The notes under the pieces: model-generated
What the model was told of the DNA's origin: nothing
Seen by the model: only the letters and a program-made list of their open reading frames with translations
Database searches by the model: none
In this document: positions 24,867 through 33,698 of the stretch, piece after piece
Layout: each line of letters begins with the position of its first letter
How positions within the stretch are numbered: the first letter of the stretch is position 1
Assembly (NCBI GenBank): GCA_019118245.1
Contig: DWZJ01000100.1
Span: 1 to 44,819, forward strand
Direction: 5' to 3'
Length of the DNA: 44,819 nucleotides
Source: Candidatus Oscillibacter excrementigallinarum
GTDB taxonomy: Bacteria > Bacillota > Clostridia > Oscillospirales > Oscillospiraceae
Position numbers and translations under genes: made by a program

Positions 24867-27800
24867 TGCCGCTGGATAAGAGCATTCAAAAAGTTCTGGT
24901 GATCGGCTCCGGTCCCATCGTCATCGGCCAGGCGGCGGAGTTCGACTACGCCGGTGCCCAGGCCTGCCGCGTCTTGAAGGAGGCGGGGGTCAACGTGGTC
25001 CTCTGCAACTCCAACCCCGCCACCATCATGACGGACCAGGCCATGGCGGACGAGATCTACCTGGAGCCCCTGACGGTGGAGACCATCAAGCGCATCATCA
25101 AGAAGGAGCGGCCCGACTCCATCCTGGCAGGCCTGGGGGGCCAGACGGGCCTGACCCTGGCCATGCAGCTGGACAAGGAGGGCTTCCTCCAGGCCCAGGG
25201 GGTCCGCCTGCTGGGCACCGACGCGGCGGCCATCTCCCGGGCGGAGGACCGGGAGCTCTTTAAGGAGGCCATGGCGGAGATCGGCCAGCCGGTCATCGCC
25301 TCCGACATCGCGGAGACCGTGGACCAGGCCCTGGCGGTGGCGGAGAAGATCGGCTACCCCGTCATCGTGCGGCCGGCCTTCACCCTGGGCGGCGCCGGCG
25401 GCGGCGCGGCCAAGGACCCCGAGGAGCTGAAGATCATTGCCGCCACCGGCCTGGACGCCTCGCCCATCACCCAGATCCTGGTGGAGAAGGCCATCTTCGG
25501 CTGGAAGGAGATCGAGTTTGAGACCATGCGGGACGGCGTGGGCAACGTCATCGCTGTCTGCTCCATGGAGAACCTGGACCCGGTGGGCGTCCACACCGGC
25601 GATTCCATCGTGGTGGCCCCCACCCAGACCCTGGCGGACAAGGAGTTCCAGATGCTCCGCAAGGCGTCCCTGGACATCATCACCCACCTGGGCATCGTGG
25701 GCGGCTGCAACGTACAGCTGGCCCTGGACCCGGAGAGCTTTGAGTACGCGGTCATCGAGGTGAACCCCCGGGTGTCCCGCTCCTCGGCCCTGGCCTCCAA
25801 GGCCACCGGCTACCCCATCGCCAAGATCACCACCAAGATCGCCCTGGGGTACACCCTGGATGAAATTAAAAACGACATCACCGGCAAGACCTGCGCCTGC
25901 TTCGAGCCCACGCTGGACTACATCGTAGTGAAGATGCCCAAGTGGCCCTTTGACAAGTTCGCCGACGCCAGCCGCACCCTGGGCACCCAGATGAAGGCCA
26001 CCGGCGAGGTCATGGCCATCGCCCCCAGCTTCGAGATGGCGCTGCTGAAAGCCGTCCGGGGCGCGGAGATCGGCATGGATACCCTGAACCGCAGGCCGGA
26101 CCACGGGGACGACGCCCCCATCCGGGAGCGGCTCCGCCGGGTGGACGACCACCGGCTCTTCACGGTGTTCGAGGCGCTGAAGTCCGGCGTCACCGTGGAG
26201 GAGATCCACGCCATCACCAAAATCGACCGCTGGTTTTTGAACAAGCTGAAAAAGCTGGCGGAATTTGAGGCGTCTATCGAAGGCGGCCTCACGGAAGAGC
26301 AGTACCAGGAGGGCAAGCGGCTGGGCTACCCGGACGCCGCATTGACTCGCCTCTCCGGCGGCGGGGCGCTGCCGGAGCACCGGGACGCGGTCTACAAGAT
26401 GGTGGACACCTGCGGCGCGGAGTTCGACGCGGAGACGCCCTACTTCTACTCCACCTATGACCGCTTCTGCGAGTCCCGGGCCTTCCCCCGCAGCGGCAAG
26501 CCTGTCATCATGGTGCTGGGCTCCGGCCCCATCCGCATCGGCCAGGGCATTGAGTTCGACTACTCCTCCGTCCACTGCGTGTGGACGCTGAAGGAGCTGG
26601 GCTATGACGTGGTCATCGTCAACAACAACCCGGAGACCGTCTCCACCGACTACGACACTGCTGACCGCCTGTACTTCGAGCCCCTATATCCGGAAGATGT
26701 CATGCACATCATTGCCGTGGAGAAGCCGGTTGGCGTGGTGGTGGCCTTCGGCGGCCAGACGGCCATCAAGCTGACACAATTCCTGGACAGCCACGGCATC
26801 CCCATCCTGGGCACCAGCGCCGAGTCCATCGACATGGCGGAGGACCGGGAGCGGTTCGACGAGCTGCTGGAGCGGTTCTCCATCAAGCGGGCCGCCGGCC
26901 GGGGCGTTCTGGGCATGGAGGAGGCCCTGGCGGCGGCCAACGAGCTGGGCTATCCCGTGCTGCTGCGGCCCAGCTACGTCATCGGCGGCCAGAACATGGT
27001 CATCGCCCACAACGACGAGGAGGTCCGCCGGTACATGGAGATCATCCTCTCCGGCAAGATCGAGAACCCCGTCCTGGTGGACCAGTACCTCATGGGCAAG
27101 GAGCTGGAGGTGGACGTGATCTCCGACGGCACGGACGTGCTGATCCCCGGCGTCATGCAGCACATCGAGCGCACCGGCGTCCACTCCGGCGACTCCATCG
27201 CCGTCTACCCGCCCTTCTCCATCGGCGACAAGATGCTCAAGACCATCATCGACTGCTCGGAGAAGCTGGCGTTGTCCCTGAAGACCCGGGGCCTCATCAA
27301 CATCCAGTACCTGATCTACCAGGGGGAGCTGTACGTCATCGAGGTGAACCCACGGGCCAGCCGGACGGTGCCCTATATCTCCAAGGTCACCGGCGTGCCC
27401 ATGGTGGACCTGGCCACCCGGGTCATGGTGGGCCAGCCCCTGAAGGCCCTGGGCTACGGCACCGGCCTGTACCGCCAGCCCCCCTATGTGGCGGTGAAGG
27501 TGCCCGTGTTCTCCTTTGAGAAGATCACCGACGCCAACGCGGCCCTGTCCCCGGAGATGAAGTCCACCGGCGAGGTGCTGGGCCTGGGCGCCAACATGCA
27601 GGAGGCCCTGTTCAAGGGCCTGGTCTCCGCCGGATACAAGGTGGAGAAGAGCCAGCACGCGGGGGTCCTGATCTCCGTGAACCGCCGGGACCAGCCGGAG
27701 ATCGTGGACATCGCCCGGAAGCTGGACGAGATGGGCTTCCAGCTGTATGCCACCGACGGCACGGCCCGGGAGATCGGCCGCCTGGGCACCGATGTGGAGG

Positions 27801-28897
27801 TGGTGGGAAAGCTGGGCCAGGACAACCGGGTGTTCCAGCTGCTGGAGGACGGAAAGATCGACTACGTCATCCTCACCGGCTCCACGGAGCCGGAGTACAT
27901 CCGGGACTTCATCCACCTGAACCACCGGTGCGTCCAGCTGGGCATCCCCTGCCTGACCTCGCTGGACACGGCGGGCGCCCTGACGGACATCCTGGCCAGC
28001 CGCTACAACCAGGGGAACACGGAGCTCATCGACATCTGCCACCTGCGGACGGAGCGGCAGAAGCTGCCCTTTGCCAAGATGCAGACCTGCGGCAACGACT
28101 ACATCTTCCTGGAGGACTTCAACGGCCAGATCACCTGCCCGGAGGCGCTGTGCGTCACCCTCTGCGACCGGCACTACGGCATCGGCGCGGACGGCATCAT
28201 CCTCATGGAGCGGTCCCAAAAGGCGGACGCGAAGATGCGGATGTTCAACGCCGACGGGTCCGAGGGCTCCATGGCCGGCAACGCCCTGCGGTGCATGGCC
28301 AAGTACCTGTATGACAACCACATCGTCTCCAAGGAGGAGATGACCATCGAGACGGACAAGGGCACCAAGCGCGTCCAGGTGTACACCGCCAACGGCAAGG
28401 TGACCTCCGCCTGCGTGGACATGGGCTACGCCACCCTGGACACCACGGCCCTCCATCTGAACATCCCCAAGCGGTATGTGGTGGACTACCCGGTGGAGAT
28501 CGGCGGGGAGCCCTGGAACATCACCTGCGTGGACATGGGCAACCCCCACTGCGTGGTGTTCTGCCCCCGGGTGGACGGCGTGGACGTGGGCCGGATCGGG
28601 CCGCAGTTTGAGCACGCATCCTACTTCCCGGACCGGATCAACACGGAGTTCATCCGGGTGGTGAACCCCAGCACCATCAAGATGCGGGTCTGGGAGCGGG
28701 GCAGCGGCGAGACCATGGCCTGCGGCACCGGCGCCTGTGCGGCGGTGGTGGCCGCGGTGGCCGCCGGACAGTGCGAGCAGGGCCGGGACATCACGGTCCG
28801 GGTCCGGGGCGGCGACCTGGTGGTGAACTACACCGACGAGGCCGTCACCCTCACCGGCGACGCCAAGCTGGTCTACACCGGCACCGTGGAATACTGA
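24866..28897 (+). CDS. carB: CarB-DapF fusion: carbamoyl-phosphate synthase large subunit with C-terminal diaminopimelate epimerase-like domain
   Basis: The protein is 1343 residues, against about 1070 for normal CarB. Residues 1 to about 1065 are a complete CarB: two ATP-grasp halves (IGSGPIVIGQAAEFDYAG and LGSGPIRIGQGIEFDYSS) and an MGS-like allosteric domain ending in DICHLRTERQ. Without a stop, residues from about 1066 continue as DapF: KMQTCGNDYIFLE, HYGIGADGII, NADGSEG, NTEFIRVV and ERGSGETMACGTGACA. The first catalytic cysteine of DapF (in MCGN) is alanine here (A1137, MAGNALRC), while the second is kept (C1286). Epimerase activity is therefore doubtful. The frame is continuous, with good codon use across the joint and no internal ribosome binding site. 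Confidence 0.93.
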   Translation: MPLDKSIQKVLVIGSGPIVIGQAAEFDYAGAQACRVLKEAGVNVVLCNSNPATIMTDQAMADEIYLEPLTVETIKRIIKKERPDSILAGLGGQTGLTLAMQLDKEGFLQAQGVRLLGTDAAAISRAEDRELFKEAMAEIGQPVIASDIAETVDQALAVAEKIGYPVIVRPAFTLGGAGGGAAKDPEELKIIAATGLDASPITQILVEKAIFGWKEIEFETMRDGVGNVIAVCSMENLDPVGVHTGDSIVVAPTQTLADKEFQMLRKASLDIITHLGIVGGCNVQLALDPESFEYAVIEVNPRVSRSSALASKATGYPIAKITTKIALGYTLDEIKNDITGKTCACFEPTLDYIVVKMPKWPFDKFADASRTLGTQMKATGEVMAIAPSFEMALLKAVRGAEIGMDTLNRRPDHGDDAPIRERLRRVDDHRLFTVFEALKSGVTVEEIHAITKIDRWFLNKLKKLAEFEASIEGGLTEEQYQEGKRLGYPDAALTRLSGGGALPEHRDAVYKMVDTCGAEFDAETPYFYSTYDRFCESRAFPRSGKPVIMVLGSGPIRIGQGIEFDYSSVHCVWTLKELGYDVVIVNNNPETVSTDYDTADRLYFEPLYPEDVMHIIAVEKPVGVVVAFGGQTAIKLTQFLDSHGIPILGTSAESIDMAEDRERFDELLERFSIKRAAGRGVLGMEEALAAANELGYPVLLRPSYVIGGQNMVIAHNDEEVRRYMEIILSGKIENPVLVDQYLMGKELEVDVISDGTDVLIPGVMQHIERTGVHSGDSIAVYPPFSIGDKMLKTIIDCSEKLALSLKTRGLINIQYLIYQGELYVIEVNPRASRTVPYISKVTGVPMVDLATRVMVGQPLKALGYGTGLYRQPPYVAVKVPVFSFEKITDANAALSPEMKSTGEVLGLGANMQEALFKGLVSAGYKVEKSQHAGVLISVNRRDQPEIVDIARKLDEMGFQLYATDGTAREIGRLGTDVEVVGKLGQDNRVFQLLEDGKIDYVILTGSTEPEYIRDFIHLNHRCVQLGIPCLTSLDTAGALTDILASRYNQGNTELIDICHLRTERQKLPFAKMQTCGNDYIFLEDFNGQITCPEALCVTLCDRHYGIGADGIILMERSQKADAKMRMFNADGSEGSMAGNALRCMAKYLYDNHIVSKEEMTIETDKGTKRVQVYTANGKVTSACVDMGYATLDTTALHLNIPKRYVVDYPVEIGGEPWNITCVDMGNPHCVVFCPRVDGVDVGRIGPQFEHASYFPDRINTEFIRVVNPSTIKMRVWERGSGETMACGTGACAAVVAAVAAGQCEQGRDITVRVRGGDLVVNYTDEAVTLTGDAKLVYTGTVEY

Positions 28898-28904
28898 GCA
28901 GACA

Positions 28905-28937
28905 GCAGCCCCGGCATCCTTGGGATGCCGGGGCTGC
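28905..28937 (+). terminator. Terminator-like hairpin after carB-dapF
   Basis: GCAGCCCCGGCATCC pairs with GGATGCCGGGGCTGC, a perfect 15-bp stem with a 3-nt loop. It is followed by AAAATTTT instead of a pure T-run, so it is probably a terminator of moderate quality. Confidence 0.8.
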
Positions 28938-28976
28938 AAAATTTTGGCGGGGAGCTGGAAAACCGCCGAGCCGGAA

Positions 28977-29005
28977 TTGACAGCGCCATCCGCCCCGGTT
29001 ACAAT
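28977..29005 (+). promoter_or_regulatory. Strong sigma-A promoter of the AIM24-like gene
   Basis: A perfect -35 box TTGACA (28977-28982), a 17-bp spacer and the -10 box TACAAT (29000-29005) lie 41 nt before the ATG. Confidence 0.9.
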
Positions 29006-29046
29006 GGAGAAAACGGCCCCTGGCCGCAAAGAGAAAGGAGTACACC

Positions 29047-29727
29047 ATGGAATATCAGATCGAGGGCGCTCCGCTGCCGGTGGTGATCTGCCAGCTGGAA
29101 CCCGGCGAGACCATGATCACCGAGCGGGGCAGCATGAGCTGGATGACCCCCAACATGAAGATGGACACCAGTACCAACGGCGGCCTGGGCAAGGCATTTG
29201 GGCGGATGCTCTCCGGCGACTCCATCTTCCAGAACCGGTACACCGCCCAGGGCGGCCAGGGACTGATCGCCTTTGCCTCCAGCTTCCCCGGCAGCATCCG
29301 GGCCTTTGACATCGGTCCGGGCCGGGAGCTGGTGGTGCAGAAGAGCGGCTTCCTGGCCAGCGAGGAGGGTGTTCAGCTGTCCACTTTCTTCCAGAAAAAG
29401 CTGGGTTCCGGCTTCTTCGGCGGCGAGGGGTTCATCATGCAGAAGCTCTCCGGCAGAGGCGTGGCCTTCACGGAGTTCGACGGCCACATCGTGGAGTATG
29501 ACCTGGACCCCGGCGAGTCCCTGGTGGTGGACACCGGATACCTGGCGGCCATGGACGCCACCTGCTCCATGGACATCCAGGCGGTCCCGGGGCTCAAGAA
29601 CATGGTGTTCGGCGGAGAGGGCATTTTCAACACCGTCATCACCGGCCCCGGCCACGTCTATCTCCAGACCATGCCCATCTCCCAGGTGGCCGGTGTCCTC
29701 CGGCCCTTCTTCCCATCGGCCAAGTGA
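29047..29727 (+). CDS. AIM24 / TIGR00266 family protein
   Basis: This 226-residue, all-beta protein belongs to the AIM24/TIGR00266 family of unknown function. Family patterns include LEPGETMITERGSMSWM, the glycine-rich GGEGFIMQKLSG, and DPGESLVVDTGYLAAMD. The fold is a duplicated trimeric beta-prism related to mitochondrial AIM24. There is no signal or membrane segment. It has its own strong promoter and a terminator behind it, so it is probably monocistronic and well expressed. GAAAGGAG precedes the ATG. Confidence 0.92.
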   Translation: MEYQIEGAPLPVVICQLEPGETMITERGSMSWMTPNMKMDTSTNGGLGKAFGRMLSGDSIFQNRYTAQGGQGLIAFASSFPGSIRAFDIGPGRELVVQKSGFLASEEGVQLSTFFQKKLGSGFFGGEGFIMQKLSGRGVAFTEFDGHIVEYDLDPGESLVVDTGYLAAMDATCSMDIQAVPGLKNMVFGGEGIFNTVITGPGHVYLQTMPISQVAGVLRPFFPSAK

Positions 29728-29745
29728 GATGACGTACATCGAATG

Positions 29746-29782
29746 AAAAGACCGGACCGCCCATCGGGCGGTCCGGTCTTTT
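29746..29782. terminator. Bidirectional terminator between the AIM24-like gene and ppdK
   Basis: AAAGACCGGACCGCCC pairs with GGGCGGTCCGGTCTTT around ATC, flanked by A-run and T-run on either side. It serves both convergent genes. Confidence 0.93.
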
Positions 29783-29801
29783 GTCAGGGGAGCGGAGCGG
29801 C

Positions 29802-32432
29802 TCACTGGCCGTCCTTGATGGCCGCCTGGGCGGCAGCCAGCCGGGCGATGGGCACCCGGAAGGGAGAGCAGGACACGTAGTCCAGGCCCGTGCGGTGGAA
29901 GAACTCCACGCTGGAGGGGTCGCCGCCGTGCTCGCCGCACACGCCCAAGTGCAGGTCCGGGTTGGTGCCGCGGCCCAGTTTGCAGGCCATGTCCACCAGC
30001 TTGCCCACGCCGGTCTGGTCCAGCTTGGCAAAGGGATCGTTCTCGTAGATCTTCTTGTCGTAGTAGGCATCCAGGAACTTGCCGGCGTCGTCGCGGGAGA
30101 AGCCGAACGTCATCTGGGTCAGGTCGTTGGTGCCGAAGGAGAAGAAGTCCGCCTGCTTGGCGATCTCGTCGGCAGTGAGGGCAGCCCGGGGGATCTCGAT
30201 CATGGTGCCCACCAGGTACTTCATGTCAGAGCCCGCCTCCTTGATGATGGCGTCGGCGGTCTCCACCACGACCTTCTTCACATAGGCCAGCTCCTTGGCC
30301 TCGCCCACCAGGGGGATCATGATCTCAGGCACCATGGTCCACTCGGGGTGCTTGGCCTGGACATTCAGGGCGGCCTTGATGACGGCCCGGGTCTGCATGG
30401 CGGCGATCTCCGGATAGGTGACCGCCAGGCGGCAGCCACGGTGGCCCATCATGGGGTTGAACTCGTGGAGGCCGGCGATGATGGCCTTGATGTCGGCCAC
30501 GCTCTTGCCCATGTCCTTGGCCAGCAGCTCGATGTCCGCCTCGTCGGTGGGCACGAACTCATGCAGGGGGGGATCCAGGAAGCGAATGGTGACGGGCAGG
30601 CCCTCCATGGCCTCGTAGATGCCCTCGAAGTCGCTCTGCTGCATGGGCTCCAGCTTGGCCAGGGCCTTCTCCCGCTGCTCGGCGGTATCAGAGCAGATCA
30701 TCTGGCGGATGGCGGGGATGCGGTCCGCCTCAAAGAACATATGCTCGGTCCGGCACAGGCCGATGCCCTCAGCACCGAACTTCCGGGCCTGGGCGGCGTC
30801 GTGGGGGGTATCCGCATTGGTGCGGACCTTCAGGCGGCGGTACTGGTCGGCCCAGCCCATGACCCGGCCGAACTCGCCGCCGATGGAGGCATCCACCGTG
30901 GGAATGGCGCCGTCGTAGATCTTGCCGGTGGAGCCGTCGATGCTCAGCCAGTCGCCCTCGTGGAAGGTCTTGCCGGCAAGCTCAAACTGCTTGTTTTCCT
31001 CATCCATCTTGATGGCGCCGCAGCCGGAGACGCAGCACTTGCCCATGCCCCGGGCCACCACGGCCGCGTGGGAGGTCATGCCGCCCCGGACGGTCAGGAT
31101 GCCCTGGGCCGCCTTCATGCCCTCGATGTCCTCGGGAGAGGTCTCCAGCCGGACCAGGACCACCTTCTCGCCCCGCTCGGCCCAGGCCTTGGCGTCCTCA
31201 GCGGTGAAGACGATCTTGCCGCAGGCGGCGCCGGGAGAGGCAGCCAGGGCGCTGCCGATGACGGGGGTCTTCTTCAGCACTTCGCCGTCGAACTGGGGAT
31301 GCAGCAGGGTGTCCAGGGTGCGGGGGTCGATCATGGCCACGGCCCGCTTCTCGTCGATCATTCCCTCGTCCACCAAGTCGCAGGCGATCTTCAGGGCGGC
31401 GGCGGGGGTGCGCTTGCCGTTGCGGGTCTGCAGCATATAGAGCTTGCCGTGCTCCACGGTGAACTCCATGTCCTGCATATCCCGGTAGTGATTCTCCAGA
31501 GTCTGGCACACCTGCTCGAACTGGGCGAATGCCTCGGGGAACTTCTCGCTCATCTCGCTGATGGGCATGGGGGTCCGGATGCCGGCCACCACGTCCTCGC
31601 CCTGGGCGTTGGTCAGGAATTCGCCGAACAGCTTCTTCTCGCCGGTGGCGGGGTTGCGGGTGAAGGCCACGCCGGTGCCGCAGTCGTCGCCCATGTTGCC
31701 GAAGGCCATGGACTGGACGTTGACGGCGGTGCCCCAGGAGTAGGGGATGTCGTTGTCCCGGCGATACACATTGGCGCGGGGGTTGTCCCAGGAGCGGAAC
31801 ACGGCCTTGATGGCGCCCATCAGCTGCTCCTTGGGGTCGGTGGGGAAGTCCACGCCGATCTTGGACTTGTACTCGGCCTTGAACTGGCCGGCCAGCTCCT
31901 TCAGGTCGTCGGCAGTCAGCTCCACGTCCTGGGTGACGCCGCGGGCCTCCTTCATCTGGTCGATGAGCTGCTCAAAGTACTTCTTGCCCACCTCCATGAC
32001 CACGTCGGAGTACATCTGGATGAACCGGCGGTAGCAGTCCCAGGCCCAGCGGGGGTTGCCGGACTTCTTGGCCAGCACGTCCACCACGTCCTCATTCAGA
32101 CCCAGGTTCAGGATGGTGTCCATCATGCCGGGCATGGAGGCCCGGGCGCCGGAACGCACGGATACCAGCAGGGGATTCTCCTTGTCGCCGAACTTCTTGC
32201 CGGTGATCCCCTCCAGCTTGGTGATATACTCCATGATCTCCGCCTGGATCTCGTCATTGATCTTCTGGCCATCCTCATAGTACTGGGTGCAGGCCTCGGT
32301 GGTGATGGTGAAGCCCTGGGGAACCGGCAGGCCGATGTTGGTCATCTCCGCCAGGTTGGCGCCCTTTCCGCCCAGCAGCTCGCGCATATTGGCATTGCCC
32401 TCGCTGAACAGATAGACAAATTTTTTGCTCAT
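29802..32432 (-). CDS. ppdK: Pyruvate, phosphate dikinase
   Basis: PPDK interconverts pyruvate, ATP and Pi with PEP, AMP and PPi. In anaerobes it serves glycolysis and gluconeogenesis. The protein is 876 residues, close to the Clostridium symbiosum enzyme. The N-terminal ATP-grasp domain (GGKGANLAEM) is followed by the swivelling His domain with the phosphoryl-carrier H455 in GGMTSHAAVVARGMGK. The PEP/pyruvate barrel carries C832 in GVCGEHGGD. I chose the ATG at 32432, preceded by GAGAGG; an upstream in-frame ATG has no ribosome binding site. It has its own promoter and no co-transcribed neighbour. Confidence 0.97.
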   Translation of the reverse strand: MSKKFVYLFSEGNANMRELLGGKGANLAEMTNIGLPVPQGFTITTEACTQYYEDGQKINDEIQAEIMEYITKLEGITGKKFGDKENPLLVSVRSGARASMPGMMDTILNLGLNEDVVDVLAKKSGNPRWAWDCYRRFIQMYSDVVMEVGKKYFEQLIDQMKEARGVTQDVELTADDLKELAGQFKAEYKSKIGVDFPTDPKEQLMGAIKAVFRSWDNPRANVYRRDNDIPYSWGTAVNVQSMAFGNMGDDCGTGVAFTRNPATGEKKLFGEFLTNAQGEDVVAGIRTPMPISEMSEKFPEAFAQFEQVCQTLENHYRDMQDMEFTVEHGKLYMLQTRNGKRTPAAALKIACDLVDEGMIDEKRAVAMIDPRTLDTLLHPQFDGEVLKKTPVIGSALAASPGAACGKIVFTAEDAKAWAERGEKVVLVRLETSPEDIEGMKAAQGILTVRGGMTSHAAVVARGMGKCCVSGCGAIKMDEENKQFELAGKTFHEGDWLSIDGSTGKIYDGAIPTVDASIGGEFGRVMGWADQYRRLKVRTNADTPHDAAQARKFGAEGIGLCRTEHMFFEADRIPAIRQMICSDTAEQREKALAKLEPMQQSDFEGIYEAMEGLPVTIRFLDPPLHEFVPTDEADIELLAKDMGKSVADIKAIIAGLHEFNPMMGHRGCRLAVTYPEIAAMQTRAVIKAALNVQAKHPEWTMVPEIMIPLVGEAKELAYVKKVVVETADAIIKEAGSDMKYLVGTMIEIPRAALTADEIAKQADFFSFGTNDLTQMTFGFSRDDAGKFLDAYYDKKIYENDPFAKLDQTGVGKLVDMACKLGRGTNPDLHLGVCGEHGGDPSSVEFFHRTGLDYVSCSPFRVPIARLAAAQAAIKDGQ

Positions 32433-32837
32433 GTTGTCCAAACCTCTCTTTCTTGCCGCAGTCGAAAGTCGGATGGACCCCAATCTGCGGTTAAACGATT
32501 AGCCTCTTTGATGACGATACCATTATATTGGTAATTTTTTCGGAAAACAATACATAAAAATGCTAAGAAATCTGCCCAAACCTGGAATATTTCCACAAAG
32601 GTTTGTGCAATCCCAACAATTAACCGTTGCGCAACAAAGAAAACCTTTACGTACTTCCTTTTTGAGGGGGAATGTGGTAGAATGACCCCAGGACGGTCAT
32701 TGTACCATTGGCATGGCGGCCGGAGGGCGCTTGCCATGGCCGGGATGATGTCCGGCCCGTCCCTGCGGGACAACCGCCGGGGCGGAAAAGATTTTGAGAT
32801 CGACCCGCCCAACAGGGTGGGAAAAGGAGCGTACACC
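32433..32837. other. Gene-free divergent region between ppdK and holB
   Basis: This 405-bp stretch contains the ppdK promoter in an AT-rich core (about 32490-32680). Nearer to holB it turns GC-rich, with inverted repeats such as GCCGGGATGATGTCCGGC (32739-32756) and CCCGTCCCTGCGGGAC (32756-32771). A plausible -10 box TAGAAT (near 32678) for holB has no good -35 partner. No gene, RNA or insert of the four-hairpin type was seen. Confidence 0.6.
32522..32550 (-). promoter_or_regulatory. Sigma-A promoter of ppdK
   Basis: Read on the reverse strand, the -35 box TTGTTT (32545-32550) is followed after 17 bp by a perfect -10 box TATAAT (32522-32527). The untranslated leader is about 80 nt. The surroundings are AT-rich, unlike the rest of the window. 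Confidence 0.85.
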
Positions 32838-33698
32838 ATGTCCCAGTTGGGCCTGCGGCCGGAGGAGCCCGCCGCCATCCGTATCCGGGAGGCCGCCACC
32901 CGCGGCACCCTGTCCCACGCGCTGCTGTTCACCGGAAACGGAGACCTGGCGGCCGCCGCCAGCTATGCCGCCGCCGTCCTGGAGTGCGTGGGGACGGGAG
33001 AGCGGCCCTGCGGCGTCTGTCCCGCCTGCCGGAAGGTCCTGGCGGGCATCCATCCGGACGTGATCACCGTCCGGGACCCGGACCACAAGAGCATCGCGGT
33101 GGACGTGGTGCGGGACATCCGGGCGGACGCCTACATCCGCCCCAATGAGGGGACCCGGAAGGTCTATGTGTTCCCGGACTGCGCCCTTTTGACGGAGCAG
33201 GACCAGAACGTCCTGTTGAAGGTGGTGGAGGAGGGGCCGCCCTATGCGGCGTTCCTCTTCTGCGCGGAAAACGCCGCCGTGGTGCTCCAGACCCTCCGGT
33301 CCCGCTGCGTGGAGCTGAAGCTGCATCCCGCGGAGGAGCAGGGCGGCGAAGAGGTCCAGGCGGCGGAGGACCTGTGCCGCTGCCTGGCGGGGCGGAAGCG
33401 GGGCGCCCTGACGGAGCTGGCGGTGCGGCTGGAGAAAAAGCGCATGACCCGGGAGGAGCTGGCCGCCCTGCTGGAGCGGAGCCGGGCCCTGTGCGCGGCG
33501 GCGCTGCTTCTGCTGTACGGACAGAAACCGGCGGAAAACTGCCGGGAGATCGCCCAGATCCTGGCGAAAAACTTGACAAAGACCCAAATCATGCGCACAA
33601 TAGAGCTATTACAGAAGTATCGCGGGGAGTGCACCTACAACGTGGGCGTCGGCCACGTGCTGGGGGCCCTTGCGGTGGAATTGGAGGGTATCCTTTGA
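32838..33698 (+). CDS. holB: DNA polymerase III delta' subunit (clamp loader)
   Basis: Delta' is the stator of the clamp loader that places the sliding clamp on DNA. The protein is 286 residues. The N-terminal AAA+ domain has LSHALLFTGNGDL in place of a real P-loop (normal for delta'), a zinc-binding cluster (C-GVCPAC), DVVRDIRADAYIRP, and SRC-like LRSRCVELKL. The ATG follows AAAGGAGC. It overlaps ricT by four bases. The holB-ricT order is the standard Firmicutes arrangement, although tmk and yaaR do not lie immediately upstream here. Confidence 0.9.
   Translation: MSQLGLRPEEPAAIRIREAATRGTLSHALLFTGNGDLAAAASYAAAVLECVGTGERPCGVCPACRKVLAGIHPDVITVRDPDHKSIAVDVVRDIRADAYIRPNEGTRKVYVFPDCALLTEQDQNVLLKVVEEGPPYAAFLFCAENAAVVLQTLRSRCVELKLHPAEEQGGEEVQAAEDLCRCLAGRKRGALTELAVRLEKKRMTREELAALLERSRALCAAALLLLYGQKPAENCREIAQILAKNLTKTQIMRTIELLQKYRGECTYNVGVGHVLGALAVELEGIL

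Noticed and set aside
28040-28090. Frameshift or missed stop codon joining carB and dapF artificially
   Set aside because: The reading frame and codon use are smooth across the joint, both domains are complete, and no ribosome binding site precedes the internal ATG. Sequencing error cannot be fully excluded from one sequence.
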